Positions 35,523 through 43,080 of a DNA stretch of 64,000 nt are shown in pieces (the stretch's first letter is position 1; the number at the start of each line of letters is the position of its first letter). Source of the DNA: Spirosoma utsteinense (lineage in GTDB: Bacteria > Bacteroidota > Bacteroidia > Cytophagales > Spirosomataceae). The notes under the pieces are model-generated. The model was not told where the DNA came from, did not search any database, and saw nothing but the letters and a program-made list of their open reading frames with translations. The stretch covers positions 27,975-91,974 of the forward strand of contig NZ_VFIA01000027.1 in assembly GCF_014282275.1 (NCBI RefSeq), written 5' to 3'. The position numbers and the translations under genes are program-made.

Positions 35523-35654
35523 TAGCCCTGCCAGTGGTCGCAGACCCTGGTAATGGCTTTTTCCGGCTTAAGGTCTCTTGTTGAAAAGCCACTATCCGGA
35601 AAAGCCACTATTAGAAAAAGCCACGACCAGGGTCTGCGACCACTGGCAGGGCTA
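35523..35654. repeat. 41-bp-arm inverted repeat enclosing 16-bp direct repeats
   Basis: A perfect 28-bp inverted repeat (35523-35550 with 35627-35654), extended to 41 bp with two mismatches. Inside are three tandem 16-bp units around GAAAAGCCACTAT (35583, 35599 and, imperfectly, 35614). It begins just after the + gene stop. Confidence 0.9.
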
Positions 35655-35660
35655 AAACTA

Positions 35661-35706
35661 AAACAGTTCGGGTTCCTCTGAGTGATCAGAGGAACCCGAA
35701 CTGTTT
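35661..35706. terminator. Perfect 21-bp hairpin with GTGA loop
   Basis: 35661-35681 pairs perfectly with 35686-35706 around a GNRA tetraloop (GTGA). It lies downstream of rplI on the minus strand and of the Gre-like gene on the plus strand; bidirectional terminator. Confidence 0.9.
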
Positions 35707-35728
35707 ATTACAAAGGAGTAGGGCGCGA

Positions 35729-36172
35729 TTAGTCGGCAGCTACAACTTCAAATTTCACTTTGTGCTTCACATCCTTGTGCAGGTCGAGCGATGCTTCGTA
35801 GTTACCAAGGGTCTTCACATCATCAACCGTAATTTTCTTCCGGTCGATATCGAAGCCTTTCTCACGCAGGGCGTCAGCTACCTGCGTGTTGGTTACGCGG
35901 CCGAAGATTTTGCCGCTGTCGCCCGCTTTCGCAGGAATCGTCAGCGTCATTTCGCCGATACCAGCAGCAATTGTTTGCGCTTCGGTTTTGATTTTTTCAG
36001 CTTTGTGAGCTGCCTGGCGAATGTTCTCTGCAACAATTTTCTTGTTAGAGTCGGTTGCCATTACAGCAAATCCCTGAGGAATCAGGTAGTTGCGACCGTA
36101 ACCGGGCTTCACCGCGACGGTGTCGTTCTTATAGCCCAGGCCGGCAATATCGGTTTTTAAAATGATATCCAT
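35729..36172 (-). CDS. rplI: 50S ribosomal protein L9
   Basis: 147 residues. The start MDIILKTDIAGLGYKNDTVA and the motif VKPGYGRNYLIPQGFAV are typical of L9; the C-terminal domain (KVKFEVV) completes it. It binds 23S rRNA at the L1 stalk base. Third gene of the rpsF-rpsR-rplI set, but separated from rpsR by a 97-bp repeat element. Confidence 0.97.
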   Translation of the reverse strand: MDIILKTDIAGLGYKNDTVAVKPGYGRNYLIPQGFAVMATDSNKKIVAENIRQAAHKAEKIKTEAQTIAAGIGEMTLTIPAKAGDSGKIFGRVTNTQVADALREKGFDIDRKKITVDDVKTLGNYEASLDLHKDVKHKVKFEVVAAD

Positions 36173-36269
36173 TTGTTAGAGTCGGAAAGGCAGTAAGTCG
36201 TAGAGTCAATAAGTGGCTGACGCGTAGGCAGCAAACACGCAATAACCCGCTGACGAACTGACTGATTAA
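36173..36269. repeat. AGTGGCTGAC-family half-element inside the ribosomal operon
   Basis: The 97 bp between rpsR and rplI contain TAAGTGGCTGACGCG (36210-36224), identical to the arm of the 8276-8346 repeat, preceded by AGTCGTA-type units and followed by a decayed right arm (CGCTGACGAACTGACTGATT). It appears to be a degraded copy of that element. Confidence 0.75.
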
Positions 36270-36521
36270 TTATTTCAGTGAATCGCCGACGTACGGCAGG
36301 ATGGCTAAATGACGGGCGCGTTTGACGGCCTGGGCTACTTTGCGCTGGTTTTTCAAGGTGGTACCGGTTAACCGGCGGGGCAGAATTTTGCCCTGCTCGT
36401 TAAGCAGTTTCAGCAGGAAATTGCCGTCTTTGTAGTCAATGTATTTGATACCGGCTTTCTTGAAGCGGTCGTATTTCTTGCGGTTCTCGGTCTTCGAGAC
36501 AGATTCGTTTTGCAGACTCAT
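36270..36521 (-). CDS. rpsR: 30S ribosomal protein S18
   Basis: 83 residues. [20 protein letters not shown] and [30 protein letters not shown] match S18 throughout. It forms the S6:S18 heterodimer on 16S rRNA. It starts two bases before the rpsF stop, so the pair is tightly coupled. Confidence 0.97.
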   Translation of the reverse strand: MSLQNESVSKTENRKKYDRFKKAGIKYIDYKDGNFLLKLLNEQGKILPRRLTGTTLKNQRKVAQAVKRARHLAILPYVGDSLK

Positions 36522-36523
36522 GA

Positions 36524-36898
36524 TTACTTGGCCTCCCCGGCGTTTTCGGTTTGTTTTTTCTTGCCCACTAAGCCATTGCGCTTCCGGTCGTTGTACGACA
36601 CGGCATGCTTGTCGAGCGAAATCGTCAGGTGACGGATGATACGCTCGTCACGGAGATACTCAGTGTTGAGTTTCTCAATGGTCGTGCCGGGGGCCTTAAA
36701 CTCGAAGAGTTGGTAGTAACCCGTGTTTTTATGCTGAATTGGATAGGCTAGCTTGCGCAGGCCCATGTTTTCTTCGTGAACGAGTTCCGCACCGTTATCG
36801 GTCAGCACTTTGCGGAACTTGTCAACGGCGTCCTTCATCTGAATATCAGATAAAACGGGAGTTAAAATGAACACCGTTTCGTAGTTATTGGGAAACAT
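36524..36898 (-). CDS. rpsF: 30S ribosomal protein S6
   Basis: 124 residues from ATG 36898 ([18 protein letters not shown]). The S6 fold is seen as [20 protein letters not shown] and [14 protein letters not shown]. The open frame to 36949 adds residues that overlap the promoter. The short leader (~20 nt) is too small for the S6:S18 autoregulatory RNA motif found in other bacteria. Confidence 0.97.
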   Translation of the reverse strand: MFPNNYETVFILTPVLSDIQMKDAVDKFRKVLTDNGAELVHEENMGLRKLAYPIQHKNTGYYQLFEFKAPGTTIEKLNTEYLRDERIIRHLTISLDKHAVSYNDRKRNGLVGKKKQTENAGEAK

Positions 36899-36925
36899 GT
36901 ACGTAATTGGTTTGAAATGAGGGCG

Positions 36926-36933
36926 CAAAGATA
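36926..36933 (-). promoter_or_regulatory. -7 box of the rpsF operon
   Basis: The minus strand reads TATCTTTG, a perfect TAnnTTTG, with TTT at the expected -33 position. It drives rpsF-rpsR-rplI, and the same box sequence occurs at yggS and prfC. Confidence 0.6.
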
Positions 36934-36962
36934 GTGAAAAAAGCGGCAAATGAAAAACGTTT

Positions 36963-37132
36963 AGGAGAAAAGGGAAGAAGGAGGAAAGGGAGGAGGGAGG
37001 AAGGGGAGGAGGAAAGAAGGAGGAAAGGGAGGAGGGAGGAGGGGGAGGAAGGGGTAGCCCCGTACAATTCCTTTGTTCCTTACTCCTTTCCTCCCTTTCC
37101 TCCTTACTCCTTTCCTCCCTCCTCCCTTTCTA
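36963..37132. repeat. 92-nt purine tract with facing pyrimidine tract
   Basis: 36963-37054 is uninterrupted A/G (92 nt), containing a 27-bp direct repeat (36975 and 37014, 39-bp period). After GGGGTAGCCCC a 55-nt pyrimidine-rich stretch (37078-37132) is an imperfect reverse complement. It lies between the coiled-coil gene and the rpsF promoter. Confidence 0.9.
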
Positions 37133-38080
37133 TTTCACTGTAAATTCTCCTTCACCAATTCGGAACCCTTCGCAGTATACCTCAATCGTATGCCGGCCTT
37201 GATTGAAACGTTTGCCGCCCCGCCCGTAAATGAAGTCGACCTGCTGGCGGCTATTATCGAATGGGAAACGTTGCATAGCCGTATAAATCATTCCCTGATT
37301 ATTATACGAAAATTCGCCGGAGCCTGTTGCCATATCGGATATGACCGCACCACTGGGGTCCAGAATACGCAGGAACAGTTCTTTTTCGTCTTGTTTGGCT
37401 AACCCATTTGGCGATAATCGAACCGATATTTTAACTTTTTCAAGCTGCTTTGCCTTGTAGCTGCCGCCATCACGCTCCTTACCCCGGCCATTGATAGCAT
37501 TGACCGTAACGCTTTCGGCCCGGAGTGCAGCGGCAATAGTTACCTTCTCGCTCAGTTCTTTATTTTTGGTAGAGACCGCCACTACCGAATCACTGAGCGT
37601 TTGCCGTTCGGCTTTCAGCCCTGTGTTTTCCTGCGCTAATACGTCGTTCTTTTTAACCAGAATTCCATTCTCTTCCTGAAGCTTGGCAATCTCCTCGTCC
37701 TTCTCGGTGAGCAGCGCCCGGTAGAAACGTACCTTCTGGTCATATCGTCGACGATCGAATGCGTTCACATTGCGCAGTTGCTGCTTATCGATATCCAGCT
37801 GCTTTTTAATTTTTAGCAGTGAGTCCACATTACCGCCGAGTTTTTGGATTTCGATGATCTTGCTATCCAGTTGGGTCGAGATCGAGTCGAGTTTTGTTTT
37901 GGTCGTCAGCACTTCTTCTGTCTTGGCGGCCAGAGTTGCATCTTTGGTTTTATTGTCCTGGCGTTCCTGGTACCAGAAATAGAGCAACATCACGTTCAGC
38001 GCAGCCAGAATAAGCAAAGCTGCCAGCAAATAGCTGCGGCTGTTGTTCTTTGTTTGAGGGCGTGGTTCCATGGGTGTCAT
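37130..38080 (-). CDS. Coiled-coil protein with one N-terminal membrane helix
   Basis: 316 residues. A transmembrane segment at ~17-37 (LLAALLILAALNVMLLYFWY) is followed by a ~140-residue coiled coil with heptad-like Leu/Ile (IIEIQKLGGNVDSLLKIKKQ, KDEEIAKLQEENGILVKKND). The C-terminal ~120 residues form a beta-rich domain ending EVYCEGFRIGEGEFTV. It resembles Bacteroidota membrane-anchored scaffolding proteins; function unknown. Its minus-strand -7 box lies at 38117-38124. Confidence 0.75.
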   Translation of the reverse strand: MTPMEPRPQTKNNSRSYLLAALLILAALNVMLLYFWYQERQDNKTKDATLAAKTEEVLTTKTKLDSISTQLDSKIIEIQKLGGNVDSLLKIKKQLDIDKQQLRNVNAFDRRRYDQKVRFYRALLTEKDEEIAKLQEENGILVKKNDVLAQENTGLKAERQTLSDSVVAVSTKNKELSEKVTIAAALRAESVTVNAINGRGKERDGGSYKAKQLEKVKISVRLSPNGLAKQDEKELFLRILDPSGAVISDMATGSGEFSYNNQGMIYTAMQRFPFDNSRQQVDFIYGRGGKRFNQGRHTIEVYCEGFRIGEGEFTVK

Positions 38081-38116
38081 TATGTGAGGCAGGGATTAAG
38101 GGGTAGAATTCGTCAC

Positions 38117-38124
38117 CAAAACTA
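38117..38124 (-). promoter_or_regulatory. Probable -7 box of the coiled-coil gene
   Basis: The minus strand reads TAGTTTTG (38124-38117), perfect TAnnTTTG, about 37 bp before the start codon. No TTG at the ideal spacing. Confidence 0.4.
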
Positions 38125-38209
38125 AAGCATTTGACGGTTTATTGCGTCAATAAGCCACATTTGATCGTTCAAGGCCAAAAACTACGGGTTTATGCAGAGT
38201 TATCAAGCC

Positions 38210-38217
38210 TATCTTTG
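38210..38217 (+). promoter_or_regulatory. -7 box of yggS
   Basis: TATCTTTG, a perfect TAnnTTTG, with a TTTA at the -33 region (38189). The start codon lies 46 bp downstream. Confidence 0.5.
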
Positions 38218-38262
38218 CGCATTATTTATGAATGGTAGTTCGTAGAGTGCTGTTAAGAAGGT

Positions 38263-38919
38263 ATGATTGCAGATATAATTCGCGGGATCGAGACTGAGTT
38301 AGGCGGCCGGGCGAAGCTGGTTGCCGTGACTAAAACCAAACCTGTTGCGCTCTTGCAAGAGGCTTATGACGCTGGTTGCCGGTTGTTTGGAGAGAACAAA
38401 GTGCAGGAAATGGCCGATAAACAGCCGCAACTGCCTGCCGATGTCCAGTGGCACCTGATTGGTCATTTACAAACGAACAAGGTCAAATATATTGCCTCTT
38501 TCGTGGCGCTTATCCACTCCGTCGATAGTCTTAAACTGTTGCAGGAAATCAACAAACAGGCGGCTAAGCACAACCGGGTCATAGACTGCCTGCTCCAGAT
38601 ATATATTGCCGATGAAGAAACCAAGTTTGGCCTCTCTGCCGATGAAGCCAAAGCCTTGCTCGATTCGCCCGAGCTTGAGTCACTAACGCACGTACGCCTT
38701 GTTGGGTTGATGGGTCTGGCCACTAACACGGACGATGAACAAAAGGTAAGACAGGAGTTTCGGGGGCTCAAACAATTGTATGATTCGCTGGCTGCCATTC
38801 AGCGACCAACGGTCCAATTTCGTGAACTTTCGATGGGAATGAGTGGCGACTACCGTATGGCCGTTGAGGAGGGCAGCACGCTGGTACGCGTGGGCAGCGC
38901 CATTTTCGGGAGTCGGTAA
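38263..38919 (+). CDS. YggS-type pyridoxal phosphate homeostasis protein
   Basis: 218 residues. The PLP-lysine region AKLVAVTKTKPV lies near residue 20; GENKVQEMADK, WHLIGHLQTNKVKYI and FRELSMGMSGDYRMAVEEGS are the family signatures (PROSC/YBL036c). It binds PLP without enzyme activity and buffers B6 levels. Followed by a DUF423 gene after a hairpin. Confidence 0.92.
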   Translation: MIADIIRGIETELGGRAKLVAVTKTKPVALLQEAYDAGCRLFGENKVQEMADKQPQLPADVQWHLIGHLQTNKVKYIASFVALIHSVDSLKLLQEINKQAAKHNRVIDCLLQIYIADEETKFGLSADEAKALLDSPELESLTHVRLVGLMGLATNTDDEQKVRQEFRGLKQLYDSLAAIQRPTVQFRELSMGMSGDYRMAVEEGSTLVRVGSAIFGSR

Positions 38920-38921
38920 TA

Positions 38922-38977
38922 CCGGACGTCCACGTCTGGTTGTATGTATAGATAGACCGCCGGATGTGGACGTTCGG
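38922..38977 (+). repeat. 18-bp inverted repeat between yggS and the DUF423 gene
   Basis: Arms CCGGACGTCCACGTCTGG (38922-38939) and its complement with three G-U pairs (38960-38977), loop 20 nt. Since the G-U pairs work only on the + strand transcript, the structure may act there. It shares CCGGACGT with the 48074-48156 repeat. Confidence 0.65.
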
Positions 38978-38988
38978 CCTGACAGACT

Positions 38989-39366
38989 ATGAAATTTTTC
39001 ATTCAGGCGGGAGCCATTCTCGGCCTTATCGGTGTAGCACTTGGTGCTTTTGGTGCCCACGCGCTGAAAAATATGCTGGACGAAACCGGTCGGACGGCTA
39101 CGTTCGAGACGGCTGTTAAGTACCAGTTCTATCATGCGCTGGCCCTGGTGCTGGTGGGTATACTCCTCCAGTTGTTTGGCAGCAATCCAACAATAGCTAA
39201 GTTACTTGGCTGGTCGGGAAACTCGATGCTGATCGGTACGCTGATCTTTTCCGGATCGCTCTACGTTCTGTGCTTTACGGGAATTACCTGGCTGGGGGCT
39301 ATTACGCCCATAGGTGGCGTAGCGATGATTGCGGGCTGGGCCCTGCTGTTCTGGGCTTTTTTATGA
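38989..39366 (+). CDS. DUF423 small membrane protein
   Basis: 125 residues, four hydrophobic helices. AGAILGLIGVALGAFGAHAL at the N-terminus and YQFYHALALVLVG after it are the signature of the YgdD/DUF423 family, found in most bacteria without a known function. It follows yggS by 69 bp, so the two may be co-transcribed. Confidence 0.9.
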   Translation: MKFFIQAGAILGLIGVALGAFGAHALKNMLDETGRTATFETAVKYQFYHALALVLVGILLQLFGSNPTIAKLLGWSGNSMLIGTLIFSGSLYVLCFTGITWLGAITPIGGVAMIAGWALLFWAFL

Positions 39367-39379
39367 AGAGAGTAAGGGC

Positions 39380-39456
39380 AGGAAAGGGACGAGAGGGAGG
39401 AATGAGATTGAGCACAACGGCTCCTTAATCCCATTCCTCCCTCTCGTCCCTTTCCT
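39380..39456. repeat. 30-bp inverted repeat with one mismatch
   Basis: 39380-39409 pairs with 39427-39456 over 30 bp with one mismatch; the left arm is almost all purines. It lies between the DUF423 gene and prfC (both +) just upstream of the prfC -7 box; a terminator for the former is possible. Confidence 0.9.
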
Positions 39457-39478
39457 CCCCTAATTCCCCCTTTTTTCG

Positions 39479-39486
39479 TATCTTTG
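39479..39486 (+). promoter_or_regulatory. -7 box of prfC
   Basis: TATCTTTG (39479-39486), a perfect match, 20 bp before the prfC ATG. No TTG at -33; the region is pyrimidine-rich instead. Confidence 0.45.
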
Positions 39487-39505
39487 TCGATTGATTCTGA
39501 GAATA

Positions 39506-41107
39506 ATGCAAACGAACACACAAGCTGAAACCGCCCGTCGGCGGACTTTCGCTATCATCAGTCACCCGGATGCCGGTAAAACGACGCTGACAGAAAAGCT
39601 GCTGCTTTTTGGCGGAGCTATTCAAACTGCCGGGGCCGTTAAATCGAACAAAATCAAGAAGTCGGCTACCTCCGACTTTATGGAAATTGAAAAGCAGCGG
39701 GGTATCTCCGTCGCTACATCGGTGATGACGTTTGAGTACGATCATCTGAAGATAAACATTCTCGACACGCCTGGTCACAAAGATTTCGCTGAAGATACCT
39801 ACCGAACACTAACCGCCGTCGACAGTGTTATTCTGGTAATCGATTGCGTAAAAGGGGTGGAGGAGCAGACCGAGCGCCTGATGGAAGTGTGTCGGATGCG
39901 CGATACGCCGGTGATCATCTTCATCAACAAAATGGACCGGGAAGGCCGCAACCCGTTCGACCTGCTGGATGAGCTTGAAGAGAAGCTAACCATCCGGGTC
40001 AGGCCAATGACGTGGCCCGTCAATATGGGGTCAGACTTTAAGGGGGTATATAGCCTTATCGAGAAAAAATTATATTTCTTTAAAGCCAATAAAACCAAAG
40101 TCGAAGCCGATGTGCTGCCGATCGATCTGGCCGACGATTTGCTCGACGAGAAGGTTGGTACACGGGATGCGGCCCAACTGCGGGAGGATGTAGAACTGAT
40201 CGATGGTGTTTATGATGGCTTCGATCGGCAGGCTTATCTGGACGGTAAGCTGGCTCCCGTGTTTTTCGGTTCTGCGGTCAACAACTTTGGCGTTAAGGAG
40301 CTACTCGAAGGATTCTGCGGCATCTCGCCCGAGCCCATTGCCCGCCCAACCGATAAGCGCGAGGTATTACCGAGTGAGAAAAATTTCAGCGGGTTTATCT
40401 TTAAGATCCACGCCAACCTCGACCCTCGCCACCGCGACCGGATCGCCTTTCTGCGCATCTGCTCGGGGGTATTCGAACGGGGTAAGTTTTACCACCATAC
40501 ACGGCTGGACAAAAACGTGCGGTTCGCATCGCCATTCAGTTTTATGGCCGATAGCAAGAGCGTCGTAGAAGAAGGCTTCCCCGGTGATGTTGTGGGATTA
40601 TATGACACCGGGACCTTTAAGATCGGAGATACGCTGACCGAAGGGGAGGAGCTTCAGTTTCAGGGCATCCCCAGTTTTTCGCCCGAAATTTTCAAGGAAC
40701 TTGTCAATCTTGATCCGATGAAATCGAAGCAGCTGGACAAAGGTATTCAGCAGCTGACCGACGAAGGGGTGGCACAATTGTTTACGCTCGAACTGGGTAA
40801 CCGTAAGTTTGTAGGAACGGTCGGTGAGCTACAGTTTGAAGTAATCCAGTACCGCCTGGAGAACGAGTACGGCGCCAAGTGCCGCTGGGTACCGCTGAAC
40901 TATACGAAAGCATGCTGGATTACGGCGGAAAACCCGGCTAAACTCGCTGAATTCATTCGGCTCAAGGGCAACCAGATTGCGTATGACAAGGACAATAACG
41001 CGGTCTTTCTGGCCGAATCAGACTGGATGTTACGCATGAATGAGCAAAACAATCCCGATATACAGTTTCACCTGACGTCAGAATTTAAGGTCGAAACAGT
41101 TCGCTAG
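39506..41107 (+). CDS. prfC: Peptide chain release factor 3
   Basis: 533 residues from ATG 39506. GTPase motifs: [15 protein letters not shown] (G1), the G3 motif DTPGHKDF and the G4 motif NKMDREGR. The sequence [20 protein letters not shown] is the RF3 switch region. RF3 recycles RF1/RF2 from the ribosome with GTP. The C-terminal region ([19 protein letters not shown]) is normal. Ends in a long terminator shared with sulP. Confidence 0.97.
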   Translation: MQTNTQAETARRRTFAIISHPDAGKTTLTEKLLLFGGAIQTAGAVKSNKIKKSATSDFMEIEKQRGISVATSVMTFEYDHLKINILDTPGHKDFAEDTYRTLTAVDSVILVIDCVKGVEEQTERLMEVCRMRDTPVIIFINKMDREGRNPFDLLDELEEKLTIRVRPMTWPVNMGSDFKGVYSLIEKKLYFFKANKTKVEADVLPIDLADDLLDEKVGTRDAAQLREDVELIDGVYDGFDRQAYLDGKLAPVFFGSAVNNFGVKELLEGFCGISPEPIARPTDKREVLPSEKNFSGFIFKIHANLDPRHRDRIAFLRICSGVFERGKFYHHTRLDKNVRFASPFSFMADSKSVVEEGFPGDVVGLYDTGTFKIGDTLTEGEELQFQGIPSFSPEIFKELVNLDPMKSKQLDKGIQQLTDEGVAQLFTLELGNRKFVGTVGELQFEVIQYRLENEYGAKCRWVPLNYTKACWITAENPAKLAEFIRLKGNQIAYDKDNNAVFLAESDWMLRMNEQNNPDIQFHLTSEFKVETVR

Positions 41108-41135
41108 AAAGGTATAGGCTGTTCTAGAGAATCCC

Positions 41136-41186
41136 CCGTTATAGAAAAGGGCAAACGACTTGGTCGTTTGCCCTTTTCTATAACGG
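41136..41186. terminator. Perfect 24-bp hairpin between prfC and sulP
   Basis: 41136-41159 pairs perfectly with 41163-41186 around a 3-nt loop (TTG). It serves as bidirectional terminator for the two convergent genes. Confidence 0.9.
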
Positions 41187-41199
41187 TTTAAAATTGTTC

Positions 41200-42846
41200 T
41201 TAAACCGGCTGACTAACCGATGATTTTACGACCGGTTTACGCCGTGCGGCCAGTGGGTGAGCCGAGAGTGGTTTATGTTCATCGAGGTTGATCACGTCGA
41301 ACCTGCCCCCGGCCAACTGAAAATCATGTTCGTAATTATGCAGATTTTCCATGACAGTATGGTCAACGTAACGAGCATGATGAAGATCGACGGTTACGTG
41401 CTGGCCTGCTTGCTGGGGAATTGTATCCAGCTGTTTTTTGATGCTCAGGTAGTTGGTAAATACTGCTGCGCCCTTAATAGTCAGCGTATGTGTATCGCCA
41501 ACAGAAACTAATTCCTGTTGTGGATTGAACAGGTATTTGACCGGTAGCCCCAGTACAAGCTGAATGGCGAATTCGGTTAATATACCAACCCCGATACCAA
41601 CCAGCAGGTCGGTGGCCAGCGTAGCGATGATCGTTACCACAAAAACGATCAACTGCTCAGGTCCTATCTCATACATGTGTCGGAATTCTTTTGGATTCGC
41701 CAAGCGAAAACCAACAGCGATCAGGATGGCGGCCAAAGCGGCTACAGGAACCAGCTTGATCAGGGGAACAAGGGCTACCACGAAAATCAGCAGGAAGGCA
41801 CCATGGAAAAAGTTGGCCCAGCGTGTTTTGCCGCTGTTGGAAAGGTTGGCCGACGAGCGGGCCACTTCCGAGATCATCGGTAAACCGCCCAGGATACCCG
41901 ACATCGTATTGCCGATCCCGACAGCTGTCAGGTCTTTACTCAGGTTCGATTTCCGTTTGTAGGGATCGAGCAGGTCGATGGCTTTGCCGGTTAGCAGCGA
42001 CTCCAGGCTGCCAATAAGCGCGAACATGGCAACGTACTTCAGGGCAGTGGGTAATTGATCGCCCCACCAGGCATCAAAATTCACATTGAGACCCAGTGTA
42101 AATTCGCCGGGGGTTACCAGTGGCTTAATGTTTCCATACTGGTGAACGTCGGAAAGGTGAAAAATCAGTCCAAGTACAACGGCAACGACTAAAGCGATTA
42201 AAGCAGGTGGTATTTTCTTAACTATTTTGTTCTTGATCATTGGCATACCGAACAGAATAATCAGACTAACTACTCCAATCAGAGCGATGTGCCATTCCAT
42301 GTGCATCAGGCTATGAGGCACCATTTCAATAAGTTCGACTGGTTCTTTTCCTTTCAATTCGCTGGGTGCAGTACCAACAGCCAGGTGAAGCTGCTTCGAC
42401 ATGATGATTATGCCAATGGCCGCCAGCATACCATGAACGGCCGCTAACGGGAAAAAGTCGGCCAGCTTGGCTACTTTCAGCAGGCCCAGAACGATCTGTA
42501 TGACACCGGCAACAACAATGACGCCCAAGGCCAGATGCCAGCCCAGCGTCATATCACCCCGCCCTAATTCATCAACACAACCAGCAACGATAACGATAAG
42601 TCCAGCAGCAGGTCCTTTTATGGTGGGTTCAGATCCGGCAAAGAAGGCGACGACAAGACCGCCAATAATGGCCGTCAGAACACCCATGATGGGAGGGAAA
42701 TTACTGGCTCCCGCAATGCCCAGGCTCAAAGGCAACGCAATGAGTGACACTAAAAAGCCCGATAACAAGTCGGATTGCCAGTTTTGCTTCAAGCCCGCTA
42801 GCCCTGTTGCTGGCTGACGGGTAGCTGATGTATGTTGAACCTGCAT
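41200..42846 (-). CDS. SulP-family anion transporter with STAS domain
   Basis: 548 residues. About 11-12 membrane helices; the N-terminal SulP signature LVSLIALPLSLGIAGASNFP is followed by GSEPTIKGPAAGLIVIVAG. A STAS domain occupies ~435-535 (VFTNYLSIKKQLDTIPQQ, VDLHHARYVDHTVMENLHNY). SulP members carry sulfate or bicarbonate. Divergent to dabA, with the two putative -33 boxes only 30 bp apart, so co-regulation and a bicarbonate role are plausible but not proved. Confidence 0.93.
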   Translation of the reverse strand: MQVQHTSATRQPATGLAGLKQNWQSDLLSGFLVSLIALPLSLGIAGASNFPPIMGVLTAIIGGLVVAFFAGSEPTIKGPAAGLIVIVAGCVDELGRGDMTLGWHLALGVIVVAGVIQIVLGLLKVAKLADFFPLAAVHGMLAAIGIIIMSKQLHLAVGTAPSELKGKEPVELIEMVPHSLMHMEWHIALIGVVSLIILFGMPMIKNKIVKKIPPALIALVVAVVLGLIFHLSDVHQYGNIKPLVTPGEFTLGLNVNFDAWWGDQLPTALKYVAMFALIGSLESLLTGKAIDLLDPYKRKSNLSKDLTAVGIGNTMSGILGGLPMISEVARSSANLSNSGKTRWANFFHGAFLLIFVVALVPLIKLVPVAALAAILIAVGFRLANPKEFRHMYEIGPEQLIVFVVTIIATLATDLLVGIGVGILTEFAIQLVLGLPVKYLFNPQQELVSVGDTHTLTIKGAAVFTNYLSIKKQLDTIPQQAGQHVTVDLHHARYVDHTVMENLHNYEHDFQLAGGRFDVINLDEHKPLSAHPLAARRKPVVKSSVSQPV

Positions 42847-42877
42847 GTGGTGGTGGTGTCAAGGTTAGAGCAGGGTA

Positions 42878-42907
42878 CAAATAACCTTTCAGGGCAGGTT
42901 GAGACAA
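42878..42907 (-). promoter_or_regulatory. Candidate promoter of sulP
   Basis: TTG (minus, 42907-42905), 19 bp, then GTTATTTG (42885-42878); the TTTG and the spacing match but the TA does not. It lies 32 bp from the start codon. Confidence 0.35.
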
Positions 42908-42936
42908 TTAGGAGATCATTAAATGGAAATTAAAAG

Positions 42937-42966
42937 TTGATTAACGAGGCCGTAAAGCCACTTTTG
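42937..42966 (+). promoter_or_regulatory. Candidate promoter of dabAB
   Basis: TTG (42937-42939), 19 bp, then CACTTTTG (42959-42966), one base off TAnnTTTG. The leader of dabA would be about 107 nt. Confidence 0.4.
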
Positions 42967-43080
42967 GTGGTATTGAACGGTGTCCTGCTACCTTTTTTAA
43001 TCCGCTGTTAAAGTCAGTTTAACGGCGTTTTAATAGCGCATAGTGACTTTTGCCTGTTAATCCGAAATCCACCAAACTTC

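Noticed and set aside
36899..36925. S6:S18 autoregulatory RNA motif before rpsF
   Set aside because: Only ~20 nt of leader lie between the predicted start of transcription and the ATG.
36934..37143. A 69-codon + frame of Lys/Arg/Glu/Gly
   Set aside because: It is the translation of the polypurine tract; low complexity explains the open frame.
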